A DNA stretch of 15,152 nt from Natronohydrobacter sp. (GCA_007118445.1 SKRP01000243.1:1-15152), one strand, 5' to 3'; positions 6,452-14,240 are shown, counted from the stretch's first letter. Made by a program: numbers and translations. Notes: a model not told the origin generated them from the letters alone.

Positions 6452-7504
6452 TCAGGGCACCAGAACGGCGCGGCCCTTGATTTTTCCGTGATGCAGGTCG
6501 CGCAGGGCGTCATTCGCCTGATCGAGGCGGTAATGTCGCGTCGCCAATTCCACGAGCCCCCGATCCGCCAGCGCCATCAGCTCGGTCAGCTCTGCCCATG
6601 TCCCGACCAGATTGCCGATGATGTTGCGCTCGGTGATGATCATGTCGACCGAGGGAATCTGGATATCCTCGCCATATCCGACGATGTAATAGCTTCCCAT
6701 CGGCCGGGTCATATCAAGGCCCTTTTTCGTGGTTCCTTTTTCGCCCACAAAATCGATCACGGCTTCAGCCCCGACGCCGTCGCACAGACCCTTCACAGCT
6801 TCGACTTCGCCGCCATCGGCCTTGACCAGATGATCAGCCCCGCCTTCGCCCGCAAGCTGCAAGGCCGCTTCGGCCTGATCCACAACGATGATCTCGGCCG
6901 CGCACATCGCGCGCAGCACCTGAACACCGATATGACCCAGACCACCGGCCCCGATCACAACGACCCGCTGACCCGGCAGCAACGTCTGCGCCGCCTTTTT
7001 CGCCGCGCGATATGCTGTCAGCCCTGCATCCGAATAAGGGGCCACATCCTTGGGTGCCAGAGTCCGCGGCAGCTTCACCAGATTGCGATGCGAGGTCAGC
7101 AATGCCTCGGCATATCCACCGTTGCTGTCGAGGCCAGGAAACTTGCCTTCGCCATGCATGTCATGGCCACGCCGGCACGCAAGGCAGGTGCCCCCCGTGA
7201 TCTTGGGGTGCACGATCACAGGGTCACCCTTTCTGAAGCCTTCCACCTCGGCCCCGACATCCTCGACCCAGCCCGCATTTTCATGTCCCATGATCAGCGG
7301 AAGCAGGCTGTTTCCGTCGGGATCCATGTGCGGACGCCATATCCCTTCGATGATATGCAAATCCGTGCGGCAAACCCCTGCCCCGCCTATGCGGACGATA
7401 ACTTCATCTGATCGCGCGATCTTTGGATCAGTGACTGTGTCGCTCGTCACCCACTGCGCGGCAGTAAGGTCTGGATCATAGCTGTGCAGAACCTGGGCTT
7501 TCAC
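6452..7504 (-). CDS. NAD-dependent zinc alcohol dehydrogenase (MDR family)
   Basis: A 350-residue medium-chain dehydrogenase that should oxidise an alcohol to an aldehyde or ketone in the cytoplasm. Catalytic zinc residues are Cys45 with Asp48 and His50 (CRTDLH), His74-Glu75 (GHENAG) and Asp159 (YSDAGLTAYRAAKKA). The Rossmann motif GAGGLG (185-190), with an acidic residue at the end of the second strand (VVDQ, Asp209), predicts NAD over NADP. The structural-zinc loop keeps only Cys107 and Cys110; the expected outer cysteines are Gly104 and Gly118. The protein resembles alcohol dehydrogenases of the propane/secondary-alcohol (MimD-like) and archaeal SsADH groups. The start is GTG, with GAGGGAGAG seven bases upstream. 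It is the first gene of the transporter operon and diverges from the activator gene, so its substrate is probably the imported compound or its metabolite. Confidence 0.9.
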   Translation of the reverse strand: MKAQVLHSYDPDLTAAQWVTSDTVTDPKIARSDEVIVRIGGAGVCRTDLHIIEGIWRPHMDPDGNSLLPLIMGHENAGWVEDVGAEVEGFRKGDPVIVHPKITGGTCLACRRGHDMHGEGKFPGLDSNGGYAEALLTSHRNLVKLPRTLAPKDVAPYSDAGLTAYRAAKKAAQTLLPGQRVVVIGAGGLGHIGVQVLRAMCAAEIIVVDQAEAALQLAGEGGADHLVKADGGEVEAVKGLCDGVGAEAVIDFVGEKGTTKKGLDMTRPMGSYYIVGYGEDIQIPSVDMIITERNIIGNLVGTWAELTELMALADRGLVELATRHYRLDQANDALRDLHHGKIKGRAVLVP

Positions 7505-7588
7505 GGCGAATCTCTCCCTCGCAATATGGTTTCCCGACTTGAGAGTCGCCCGAGAGAGCGCGCTATTCCAACAAAAAACCTATTTCAT

Positions 7589-7615
7589 TCAGTGTGTAAC
7601 GGAATTGGACACTGA
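7589..7615. promoter_or_regulatory. Inverted repeat TCAGTGT-N13-ACACTGA in the divergent control region
   Basis: Perfect 7-bp arms enclose a 13-bp spacer, 85 bp upstream of the alcohol dehydrogenase start. The size and layout suit a dimer-binding upstream or promoter-proximal site. It is unrelated in sequence to the two TGTTCA operators nearby, so a second regulator could be involved. Confidence 0.35.
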
Positions 7616-7626
7616 CATCCGAAATC

Positions 7627-7643
7627 TGTTCATAATCTGAACC
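7627..7643. promoter_or_regulatory. Operator copy 1 (TGTTCATAATCTGAACC)
   Basis: A 17-bp imperfect palindrome with inner arms GTTCA/TGAAC. It matches the copy at 7687-7703 at 14 of 17 positions, including TGTTCA, AA, and CTGAAC. It is the copy nearer the dehydrogenase/transporter operon, and probably binds the divergently encoded activator. Confidence 0.5.
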
Positions 7644-7686
7644 ATGCGCACGCCTGTGCCCTGACGACAGGCCCGACAGACTCGTA

Positions 7687-7703
7687 TGTTCAGAAACTGA
7701 ACA
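7687..7703. promoter_or_regulatory. Operator copy 2 (TGTTCAGAAACTGAACA)
   Basis: A perfect 7-bp inverted repeat, TGTTCAG-AAA-CTGAACA, whose start lies exactly 60 bp from the start of copy 1 (nearly six helical turns). It sits 25 bp upstream of a TTGACA box that may serve the activator gene, so it could act in both directions. Confidence 0.55.
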
Positions 7704-7728
7704 ACTCGCTACAATGCTCTCGCCCGAA

Positions 7729-7757
7729 TTGACAAAATCATCTTCGGGTTATTTCCT
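7729..7757 (+). promoter_or_regulatory. Possible sigma-70-type promoter of the activator gene
   Basis: A perfect -35 consensus TTGACA at 7729-7734 is followed, after 15-17 bp, only by a poor -10 candidate around TATTTC/TTTCCT (7750-7757). The transcript would carry a short leader before the ATG at 7808. I saw no -24/-12 sigma-54 element in this region for either direction. Confidence 0.3.
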
Positions 7758-7807
7758 GACGATCACTGCCTGGGGAACAGTCAGTACAAGCTTGGGAGGG
7801 CGTCACA

Positions 7808-9673
7808 ATGAACATGTCAGGGCTGGCGCGGGCGCGGCGGAACCTGGAAACGAACGGACGTTTTCCGGGTGGCGCTATCCCGGCTGACATCTCGGAAAGC
7901 TGGCTGCGCAGCCTTGAGCACGGTATTGACCCTGTAGGCTCGCTGGAAATCGACGTCATCCCAGAGGATAGCCTGAGGCAACTGCAGCAACGCCATCAGG
8001 ACCTGATCCGCTTTGCGCGACCTGAGCTTGAGCTGCTCTTCGACCAGATCTCGGGGTCGAATTTCATGATCGCCCTGGGCAGCCCTGAGGGAATTGTCAT
8101 CAATACGCTCGCAGACAGCCAATTCAGAGACTCGCGCGCCGGGAAGGTCGTGATCCCGGGTTCTGTCTGGACAGAAGAGCGCCGTGGCACCAATGCCGTA
8201 GGACTGACACTCAAGACATTGCGACCCGCGCAGGTCTATGGCGAAGAGCATTTCCTGCGCGATCATGGCAATGTCTCCTGCATCAGCGCGCCAATTTTCG
8301 ACGGTCGCGGCAACTTGGCCGGCATCCTGGATGCCTCGACATCGGTGCTGGCGCGCCAGCAGCATACCAGCGCATTGGTGCAAATGTCCGCCAGCAATAT
8401 CGAGAACGCCTTCATCAGATCAAGTTACAGCGAGCACCTTGTGCTTGTGTTCCATCCCCGTCCGGAATTCCTGAGCACACTGAGCGTCGGAATGCTGGTT
8501 CTGACAGAGGATTTTCATATCCACGCAGTCAATCGCAGGGGGCAACTTTTTCTCAGTGGTCAGGGAGATCTCATCGAGAAGCACTTCGAGGAGCTGTTCG
8601 ATACCAGGTTCGACAAGCTCATGCCTGAACTGGTTCAAGGAGAGACAATCCGCGTGCGTGATCGACTCGGATCGGGAGTCTCGATGCGCTGCGTCGCAAA
8701 CCGCGCCAGTTTCCGCCTGGCAAATCGCAACCCTGCATCCCACGCCCGAAACAGAAAGGCCGAGCATGGCGCGTCACGTATTTCACCCTGGGTCAGACAT
8801 CTGGCCCTGAATGACTCTGTCTGGCGTCAGCATCTTGCTGCATTGCCAGATGTAATGCGCGAAAACGTGAATATTCTGGTCACCGGCGCCAGTGGCTCGG
8901 GAAAAGAGGTGTTTGCACGCCTCGCACATGCTGCCAGCAAATCTGAAGGGCCATTTGTGTCAGTCGATTGCGCAACCATCGATCCAAGCACTTTTGCAGA
9001 CCGGTTTTTCGCGCGGGAACCAGTTGGAGCAGGACAGCGTTCGATCCTGGACACGGTGTCACGAGGAACGCTGATGCTGGACAATGTCGAGAAGCTCGAC
9101 AAGAAAATTCAGTCATTTCTCGAACGCTTTCTGAGCACACGCGAGCGACCAATACGCTATGGCCAGGGATTTGCTGCAGATGACATAAGGATCATCGGGA
9201 TATCGCGGCAATCCGTGCATGAATTGCGCAAGGTCGGCACGGAACTTACACCAGGATTTCTCGAGCGCCTCGCAGGGGTGGCCTTCGCGCTTCCCCGGTT
9301 AAGCGAACGCACGGATTATTCTGAATGCGTTCGCGCCACACTGCGCCAGATAGAGGAGGATGCGATCATATCGGATGATGCCATTGAATGGCTTCAGGAC
9401 ACGTCGCGCCCGGAGAGTTTCATCGCGCTGTCCAATATGTTCCGCTCAATTCTATCAGGGAAGGCTGCGAAAATGATCACGATCGCGGATTTCCCGGACG
9501 CGCTGCTTCGCGATGCGGCTTCAACAGATATCTGCCAGAAATGTTCCGGTTCTTCGGTAAAGGCGCACAAGTGCAAGATGATCAGGGCGCGTGTGCGCCA
9601 TTTCAACGGCAATGTTTCGCAAGCCGCGCGTGATCTCGGCGTCTCTCGCACCACGGTCTATTCTCACCTGTAA
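7808..9673 (+). CDS. AcoR-like transcriptional activator with degenerate AAA+ domain
   Basis: A 621-residue regulator with the layout of acetoin-regulator (AcoR) relatives. A GAF-type ligand-sensing domain covers about 70-205, a PAS-like segment about 208-310, an AAA+ domain about 325-500, and a Fis-type helix-turn-helix the C-terminus (about 592-621; NVSQAARDLGVSRTTVYSHL). Walker A is intact (GASGSGKE, 360-367). The GAFTGA loop that contacts sigma-54 is absent: the region reads FFAREPVGAGQ (400-410). Walker B reads TLMLDN (421-426), with Asn426 where the catalytic Glu should be. The ATG has GGGAGGG seven bases upstream. It is transcribed divergently from the dehydrogenase-transporter operon and is its likely regulator, sensing the substrate or its oxidation product. 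Domain calls are by eye; the family is certain, the effector is not known. Confidence 0.9.
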   Translation: MNMSGLARARRNLETNGRFPGGAIPADISESWLRSLEHGIDPVGSLEIDVIPEDSLRQLQQRHQDLIRFARPELELLFDQISGSNFMIALGSPEGIVINTLADSQFRDSRAGKVVIPGSVWTEERRGTNAVGLTLKTLRPAQVYGEEHFLRDHGNVSCISAPIFDGRGNLAGILDASTSVLARQQHTSALVQMSASNIENAFIRSSYSEHLVLVFHPRPEFLSTLSVGMLVLTEDFHIHAVNRRGQLFLSGQGDLIEKHFEELFDTRFDKLMPELVQGETIRVRDRLGSGVSMRCVANRASFRLANRNPASHARNRKAEHGASRISPWVRHLALNDSVWRQHLAALPDVMRENVNILVTGASGSGKEVFARLAHAASKSEGPFVSVDCATIDPSTFADRFFAREPVGAGQRSILDTVSRGTLMLDNVEKLDKKIQSFLERFLSTRERPIRYGQGFAADDIRIIGISRQSVHELRKVGTELTPGFLERLAGVAFALPRLSERTDYSECVRATLRQIEEDAIISDDAIEWLQDTSRPESFIALSNMFRSILSGKAAKMITIADFPDALLRDAASTDICQKCSGSSVKAHKCKMIRARVRHFNGNVSQAARDLGVSRTTVYSHL

Positions 9674-9742
9674 TGTATGGTCGCTGAAATAGTCCCTGTT
9701 CCGGAATGCTGTTCTGTCATCTGTGCGAGGTTGCGCCATAGC

Positions 9743-11419
9743 CTATTGCACGCCGTTTGGACATCCCTGCTGAAAACCGAGATCACAATGCGCCTTCAGG
9801 CGCGCGGTGTCTCCGGGTGACCACCCCGCAGGCGCTGTGACCTGAACCCATGGGCCGATATAATCCTGCGCAAAATACGCATGCCCGTGGCCGGGCGGGG
9901 CACCGAAAGACAGCGCCAAATCGAGCGCCAGCTGGAACTGCGTCACGACAGGCATGAAGATGAAATGCTCTGTCATGTCTTCGGCCGGAGGGTCCCGCAT
10001 CCAGGGCGGCGCGCGCCACAGCGAACGCGGATCGTAGAAGACAACCGGATCACTGGAATACTGCAGAAAAACGATGCGCATCTTCCCCCAGTCTGCCTCG
10101 GCCTGCGATGCATCGGCCATGTGCGAGGCATAACGGATCAGTGACCCGTCTCCGATTTCCGGCAGGACCCAGGGCGTGCCGGGGTTGCGATTGTTCTGGA
10201 CATAGTTCCAGAAGGCAGAGGGGAATGGCGGACCGACCCAGAACGCGCCGTCGATGGGATCGTCGAGCAATCGGAACATGTTTGTCGCGTGCATCGAAGA
10301 CCAGGCACCGAGGCTCAGCCCGTGGACATACAGACGGGGACGCGCGTCAGCGGGCAGCGTTTTCCAGTAACCGTGCACAACGTCCTGAAGCGCGGTCGCC
10401 TGCTCGAGCCCGGTATTCGTTTCAAAGATGAGCGCCAGCGGCGATTGCATATAGGAATACTGGGCGGCAACTGTGGCGATGTTCCCGCCATGCATGTATT
10501 CCACCGGATCCTGTGCGCCAGGATCCATCCAGCCTGTTCCCGTGGGGCTGGCGATGATCAGCACATCACGCTCGAACGCCTCCTGCCGGATCAATTCGGC
10601 CAAAGCCAGTTCGGCCCTTTCCCGAGGCGTCTCGCCATTGGCGCGCCCGACATAGACCCGGATCGGATGCAGCGCGGCCTGGCCAGTGAAGGCCGCGATA
10701 TCCTCGGCACTGGGGCCGGAGGTAATGAAATTCCGGCCATACCGGCCTATCGCCGCCCAGTCGATCAGGGACGCAGCACTCCCGGTCATGCGCGGATCAT
10801 CAGGGCGGGGCGGAGCGCTCTGGAATAGCTCCTGCGCTGTCTCGTAGCTTTCATCAAGCCCCGACATCACATGATCCACGATGCCGTCTCGGGTGATCAC
10901 GAACAGGATCAGCGCAACCAGAACAAACCCCAGCACATTTGCGCGCCGCACAGGCATCACGCGCAAAAGCCGGGACCGGATCAGGCGAAACAGCGAGGCG
11001 ATGAGCCGGCCCGATGCGTAAGCGATTGCGAAAGTCGCGAAGGCGAGAAGCAGGATTGTCGCGAGATTGAGCGCGTCGACCTCTTCCATTCCCATCTTCA
11101 ATCGGATGTCGTTCTGCCAGATCAGACTTGATCCGAGCACCCAGAGAAAGAATGCGATCAGCGGGATCGAAACCAAAGCGGTCAACAGCCTTGCAGGTCG
11201 ACCGGAAAGAACAGGGAAATCGGCAATCCGCCAGATCAGCCCGACGATCTGGCCGATCAGATACCCGATTGCCATCACAAGCCCGCCAAGGACGCCCTGC
11301 ACCTCCGGTCCACGGGGGATGAGCGAGGGCGTCAGCGATGCGCTGAAAAACAAGAGGCCAAGCAAAAGGCTGGGGCCCGAGAGTGGGCCTATGAGCTTTG
11401 CCACCTTCCGATTGGTCAT
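9743..11419 (-). CDS. Membrane-anchored alpha/beta hydrolase (DUF2319 / Abhydrolase_9 type)
   Basis: A 558-residue protein. The N-terminal third is a membrane domain with about five hydrophobic segments (near 13-32, 42-66, 80-100, 119-135 and 163-177). The C-terminal part is an alpha/beta hydrolase. The nucleophile elbow is HGLSLGAW with Ser369; a likely acid is Asp457 (YSSDPVV), and the histidine is in PPGHGHAYF (511-513). The order SLTPSLIPR near the N-terminus and the late WVQ segments fit the Abhydrolase_9 family, best known from actinobacteria. The fold predicts an esterase or lipase-like activity at the membrane; the substrate is unknown. A short tail with two cysteines (LKAHCDLGFQQGCPN) ends the protein. 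GGGGGAAGA directly precedes the ATG. It is convergent with the activator gene and lies 312 bp downstream of ggt, so it is not clearly in an operon. Confidence 0.82.
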   Translation of the reverse strand: MTNRKVAKLIGPLSGPSLLLGLLFFSASLTPSLIPRGPEVQGVLGGLVMAIGYLIGQIVGLIWRIADFPVLSGRPARLLTALVSIPLIAFFLWVLGSSLIWQNDIRLKMGMEEVDALNLATILLLAFATFAIAYASGRLIASLFRLIRSRLLRVMPVRRANVLGFVLVALILFVITRDGIVDHVMSGLDESYETAQELFQSAPPRPDDPRMTGSAASLIDWAAIGRYGRNFITSGPSAEDIAAFTGQAALHPIRVYVGRANGETPRERAELALAELIRQEAFERDVLIIASPTGTGWMDPGAQDPVEYMHGGNIATVAAQYSYMQSPLALIFETNTGLEQATALQDVVHGYWKTLPADARPRLYVHGLSLGAWSSMHATNMFRLLDDPIDGAFWVGPPFPSAFWNYVQNNRNPGTPWVLPEIGDGSLIRYASHMADASQAEADWGKMRIVFLQYSSDPVVFYDPRSLWRAPPWMRDPPAEDMTEHFIFMPVVTQFQLALDLALSFGAPPGHGHAYFAQDYIGPWVQVTAPAGWSPGDTARLKAHCDLGFQQGCPNGVQ

Positions 11420-11731
11420 TCTTCCCCCGACCTTGATGCTCTTCCGGTCCAGATCGCAACCCTGTCACCATGCCTGTAGCCAGGCAACGCTTATCGCGAC
11501 GAGGCCGCCACGCGCGGATCAGACAGCGCCTGATCACGTCGTCAGGCAGACACAGTCGATATGGCCATGGCATGGCGCGCAGTCCAGGCGCGTCCACAAA
11601 CGCTTCCGCATGAATTCCGAACTGCGTCGCGCGGGCCAGAGCAGACCCGCATGCAGCCGGGCCATAGCCCCCGCGCGGGCGCCGTCGCAGCGACCGGCGC
11701 AAACGCGCGTTCAACGAGGCAGTTCGCGCAT
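11420..11731. other. Intergenic region between ggt and the hydrolase gene
   Basis: About 312 bp without a supported gene. Open frames cross it, but they are shadows of ggt or of the hydrolase gene. It should hold the ggt transcript end and the hydrolase promoter. Apart from a hairpin at 11679-11700 I see no repeats or RNA gene. Confidence 0.5.
11679..11700 (-). terminator. GC-rich hairpin downstream of ggt
   Basis: In the ggt transcript, arms GCGCCG and CGGCGC enclose an inner TCG-ctg-CGA pairing, giving a compact stem with one bulged base. It starts 31 nt after the stop codon. No U-run follows, so it may be a 3'-end stabilising hairpin or a Rho-assisted end rather than a true intrinsic terminator. 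Confidence 0.35.
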
Positions 11732-13528
11732 CTACTCCCCAAGCGCGATTCCCTCGCGGCGCCGATCGGCAGCGCCGAAAAGCCGCCCGTCCATAATCGA
11801 GATCGCCTGCACCCCCGAGGGCCGAGGGCCGATGCTGACATCGAAGCCCATGGCCTCCAGCGGGTCGGCCAGATCAGCGGCCCAGGTGTCCTCTTCGAGG
11901 ATGTAGGTGCCGAAAGCATTGACCAGCTGCGGCATGTCGGCGGCGGCCTGCACATCCATGCCCCAATCCAGATGCGCGAGGATATGCGTGGCCGTGTAAA
12001 CGATGATCGGTGCCCCGCCAGGCGAGCCGGTCACCAGCACCGGCGCGCCATCGCGCAGCACCACGGTCGGCGCCATGGATGAGCGCGGCCGTTTGCCCGG
12101 CTCCACCCGGTTGGCGATGGGCCAGCCATCGGCATGGCTGCGGAAGGAGAAATCGGTAAGCTCGTTGTTGAGCAGGAACCCGCGCACGAAGAGCCGCGCA
12201 CCAAAGCCGGACTCGATTGTGGTCGTCATCGACAGTGCGTTGCCCTCGGCATCGACGATCGAAATATGGCTTGTCGCAGGGCGTTCGGGGTCAGTATCTG
12301 ATGCCTGAAGGCGCGCGTGATCCCATTCTGGCTCACCCACTGGCACCTCGGGCAATGCATCTTCGCGGCGCAGAAGCCCGGCGCGCATGACCAGATAGTC
12401 AGGATCGGTCAGCCCGCCCACTGGCACGGGCACGAAATCGCTATCGGCGATATAGCGGCCCCGGTCGGCAAAGGCGAGACGCGTCGCGTCACCGATCAGC
12501 CGCCACGTCTCGGGCGCTTGCGGGTCCATCGCATCGATATCGAAATGTGCCAGCTTGCCGAGGATCTGCGCCACAGTGATCGCACCCGAGGAAGGCGGCC
12601 CCATGCCGCAGACCTCATGGCCGCGATAATCGGTGCAGACCGCCGGGCGTTCGATCACGCGGTAACGGGCCATGTCCTCAAGGCTCAGCAACCCCGGCGC
12701 GCCCTCGGCCCCGCGCACGGCGACGACGATATCCTCAGCGATGGGGCCACGGTAGAACGCGCTCGCGCCGTCCCTTGCCAGCGCGTGAAGGGTCTCGGCA
12801 TAGTCCGGATTGATGCGGATGTCGCCCTCTGCAAGCGCCTCGCCGTCGGGGTAGAAATAGGCAGCCGTGGCATCGAACCGCGTCAGGCGGTCGGCGTCAC
12901 CCGCGATCTGCCCGGCGAGGCGCGGCGAGACGGCGAAGCCCTCTTCGGCGATCGTGATGGCATCGTCGAAAAGTCCCGCCCAGTTCGCACGGCCCCAGCG
13001 GCGATGTGCCTCTTCCATCAGCGCGGGCGTGCCCGGCGTGCCGACCGCCAACCCGCCCATCACGGCGTCCCAGAACGGCAGCGGCGCGCCATCCGCGTCC
13101 TGAAACAGCCGCGGCGTGGCGGCCAGCGGTGCGGTTTCACGGCCATCGAGCGTGGTCACTTCGCCGGTCTCCGCGTCATACCAGACCAGAAATGCACCCC
13201 CGCCGAGGCCCGAGGATTGTGGCTCGACCAACCCCAGCATCGCCTGCACTGCAACCATCGCATCGGCTGCATTGCCACCCGCGCGCAGGACGCGCGCACC
13301 GGCCTCGGCGGCCAGCGGGTTCTGAACAGCGACCATCCAGCGCTCGGCCTCGACGGGTTGGCCTGCCTCGCGCGTCGCCCAAGCGTCGGCAGCGGCCTCT
13401 GAAAGCCCGGCGAACGCGCCGGGCAACGCGACCGCGATCTCGGGATCGACCGCATCAGCCGCTTGCTGCGCCGCCGCGGGCAGCGCGAGCATCAATGTCA
13501 GCACTGGTATCATGATCTTGCGTGGCAT
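11732..13528 (-). CDS. ggt: Gamma-glutamyltransferase (secreted)
   Basis: A 598-residue precursor of gamma-glutamyltranspeptidase, which hydrolyses or transfers the gamma-glutamyl group of glutathione and related peptides in the periplasm. A Sec signal (MPRKIMIPVLTLMLALPAAA) is followed by an Ala/Gln-rich cleavage area near 20-22. Self-processing should occur before Thr419 (PATSHISIVD), which becomes the N-terminal nucleophile of the small subunit. Other hallmarks are Arg130 in LDGRETAP, the early SSGLGGGAF (105-113), PPSSGAIT (311-318), NNELTDF with Asp459, PRSSMAPT (481-488) and GSPGG (501-505). Length is normal for the family. The ATG at 13528 has GAGAGGAG eight bases upstream. It appears to be a single-gene unit; regulation is not visible. 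Confidence 0.95.
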   Translation of the reverse strand: MPRKIMIPVLTLMLALPAAAQQAADAVDPEIAVALPGAFAGLSEAAADAWATREAGQPVEAERWMVAVQNPLAAEAGARVLRAGGNAADAMVAVQAMLGLVEPQSSGLGGGAFLVWYDAETGEVTTLDGRETAPLAATPRLFQDADGAPLPFWDAVMGGLAVGTPGTPALMEEAHRRWGRANWAGLFDDAITIAEEGFAVSPRLAGQIAGDADRLTRFDATAAYFYPDGEALAEGDIRINPDYAETLHALARDGASAFYRGPIAEDIVVAVRGAEGAPGLLSLEDMARYRVIERPAVCTDYRGHEVCGMGPPSSGAITVAQILGKLAHFDIDAMDPQAPETWRLIGDATRLAFADRGRYIADSDFVPVPVGGLTDPDYLVMRAGLLRREDALPEVPVGEPEWDHARLQASDTDPERPATSHISIVDAEGNALSMTTTIESGFGARLFVRGFLLNNELTDFSFRSHADGWPIANRVEPGKRPRSSMAPTVVLRDGAPVLVTGSPGGAPIIVYTATHILAHLDWGMDVQAAADMPQLVNAFGTYILEEDTWAADLADPLEAMGFDVSIGPRPSGVQAISIMDGRLFGAADRRREGIALGE

Positions 13529-14240
13529 CGGTCAAACTCCTCTCGAGTGCGGATGGCCCTGTCGAGCGCCTTGTCAGGCAGTATCAACCTCGTGGTGTGC
13601 CAAGGTCAAGCTGGCTTTTCCAGAGGGTGAGCCGCCTATGCACTTCCGTGATGCCAGTGCTTCGGGCGCTCTTTGCCCTGTGACCGCATCACATCGATCA
13701 AACCGCCCAGCTTGCCGGTGGCCAGCCATGCGCGCATCATTCGGACCCGGTGGGCAACCGCTGCACCGTGCTGCGATCTTTCGGGGATACTGAAACCCGT
13801 GCTCCTGATCGTTCGGCCAACAGCACGGATCGCATGCGTGAGCACGGCAAGTCCGGGGGCATCCCCGGTCACCGTGACAGGCCCGTCGAGGAGGAACCAC
13901 CCGACGGACCGGGGCGGTTCAGGCTGTTGCAAGCGCGCGATCCCATCAAAAATGTGTTCTCCAGACACAGGGCGCTCGTCAGAGGTGCCGCCGCATGAAG
14001 CGCCGATACTCCTTGCAGTGACATCGCATCGGCATTGACCGCCTTCACATCACAGGGATACGCACGGAATCTCCGCCATGCAGGCTATGCACCGACCTGA
14101 TCACGAAACACACTTGCCCCCCAGCCGCACAAGCGGGAACAGGCCCGTTCCTGATCTCGTACCGAAGAGCGGGCAAGTGAGCACAAGAAGGACAGACATC
14201 TGCGCGCGCGGTCGAAAACCGGAACCGCGCAATCCCGATG
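13529..14240. other. Gene-poor region between ggt and the antiporter gene
   Basis: About 710 bp with no gene I can support. Open frames exist on both strands (minus 13968-13636, 110 codons; minus 13900-13574; plus 13673-14038). None has a clear ribosome binding site, a recognisable domain, or strong third-position GC bias. The best candidate is the 110-codon minus frame, whose rough GC by codon position (about 68/55/67 percent over its first 60 codons) is not typical of the neighbours. The region may be decayed coding sequence, with a nested inverted repeat at 14111-14179. Confidence 0.5.
14111..14179. repeat. Nested inverted repeat downstream of the antiporter gene
   Basis: Nine-base arms CACTTGCCC (14111-14119) and GGGCAAGTG (14171-14179) are perfect complements. 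Almost centred between them is a second inverted repeat, GGAAC-N6-GTTCC (14136-14151). Together they could form an extended hairpin 62-130 nt downstream of the antiporter stop codon. No T-run follows on either strand. Confidence 0.4.

Noticed and set aside
7640..7672. Possible sigma-54 promoter or operator around the GGGCAC / GCCTGT-ACAGGC elements
   Set aside because: The GG/GC spacing does not match a -24/-12 promoter in proper register, and the 6-bp inverted repeat with a 9-bp spacer is weak in this GC-rich context.
9674..9742. Bidirectional terminator between the convergent activator and hydrolase genes
   Set aside because: Only a short TTCCGGAA palindrome is present, with no stable GC stem plus T-run, so no terminator is called.
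10854..11714. Minus-strand frame of 286 codons overlapping the hydrolase N-terminus and extending into the ggt gap
   Set aside because: Most of it is the alternative frame of the hydrolase gene. The arginine-rich translation has no domain, and no ribosome binding site was found.
12317..13402. Plus-strand open frame of 361 codons
   Set aside because: It is antisense to ggt, whose catalytic motifs are unmistakable. The plus frame is His/Arg-rich and shadow-like.
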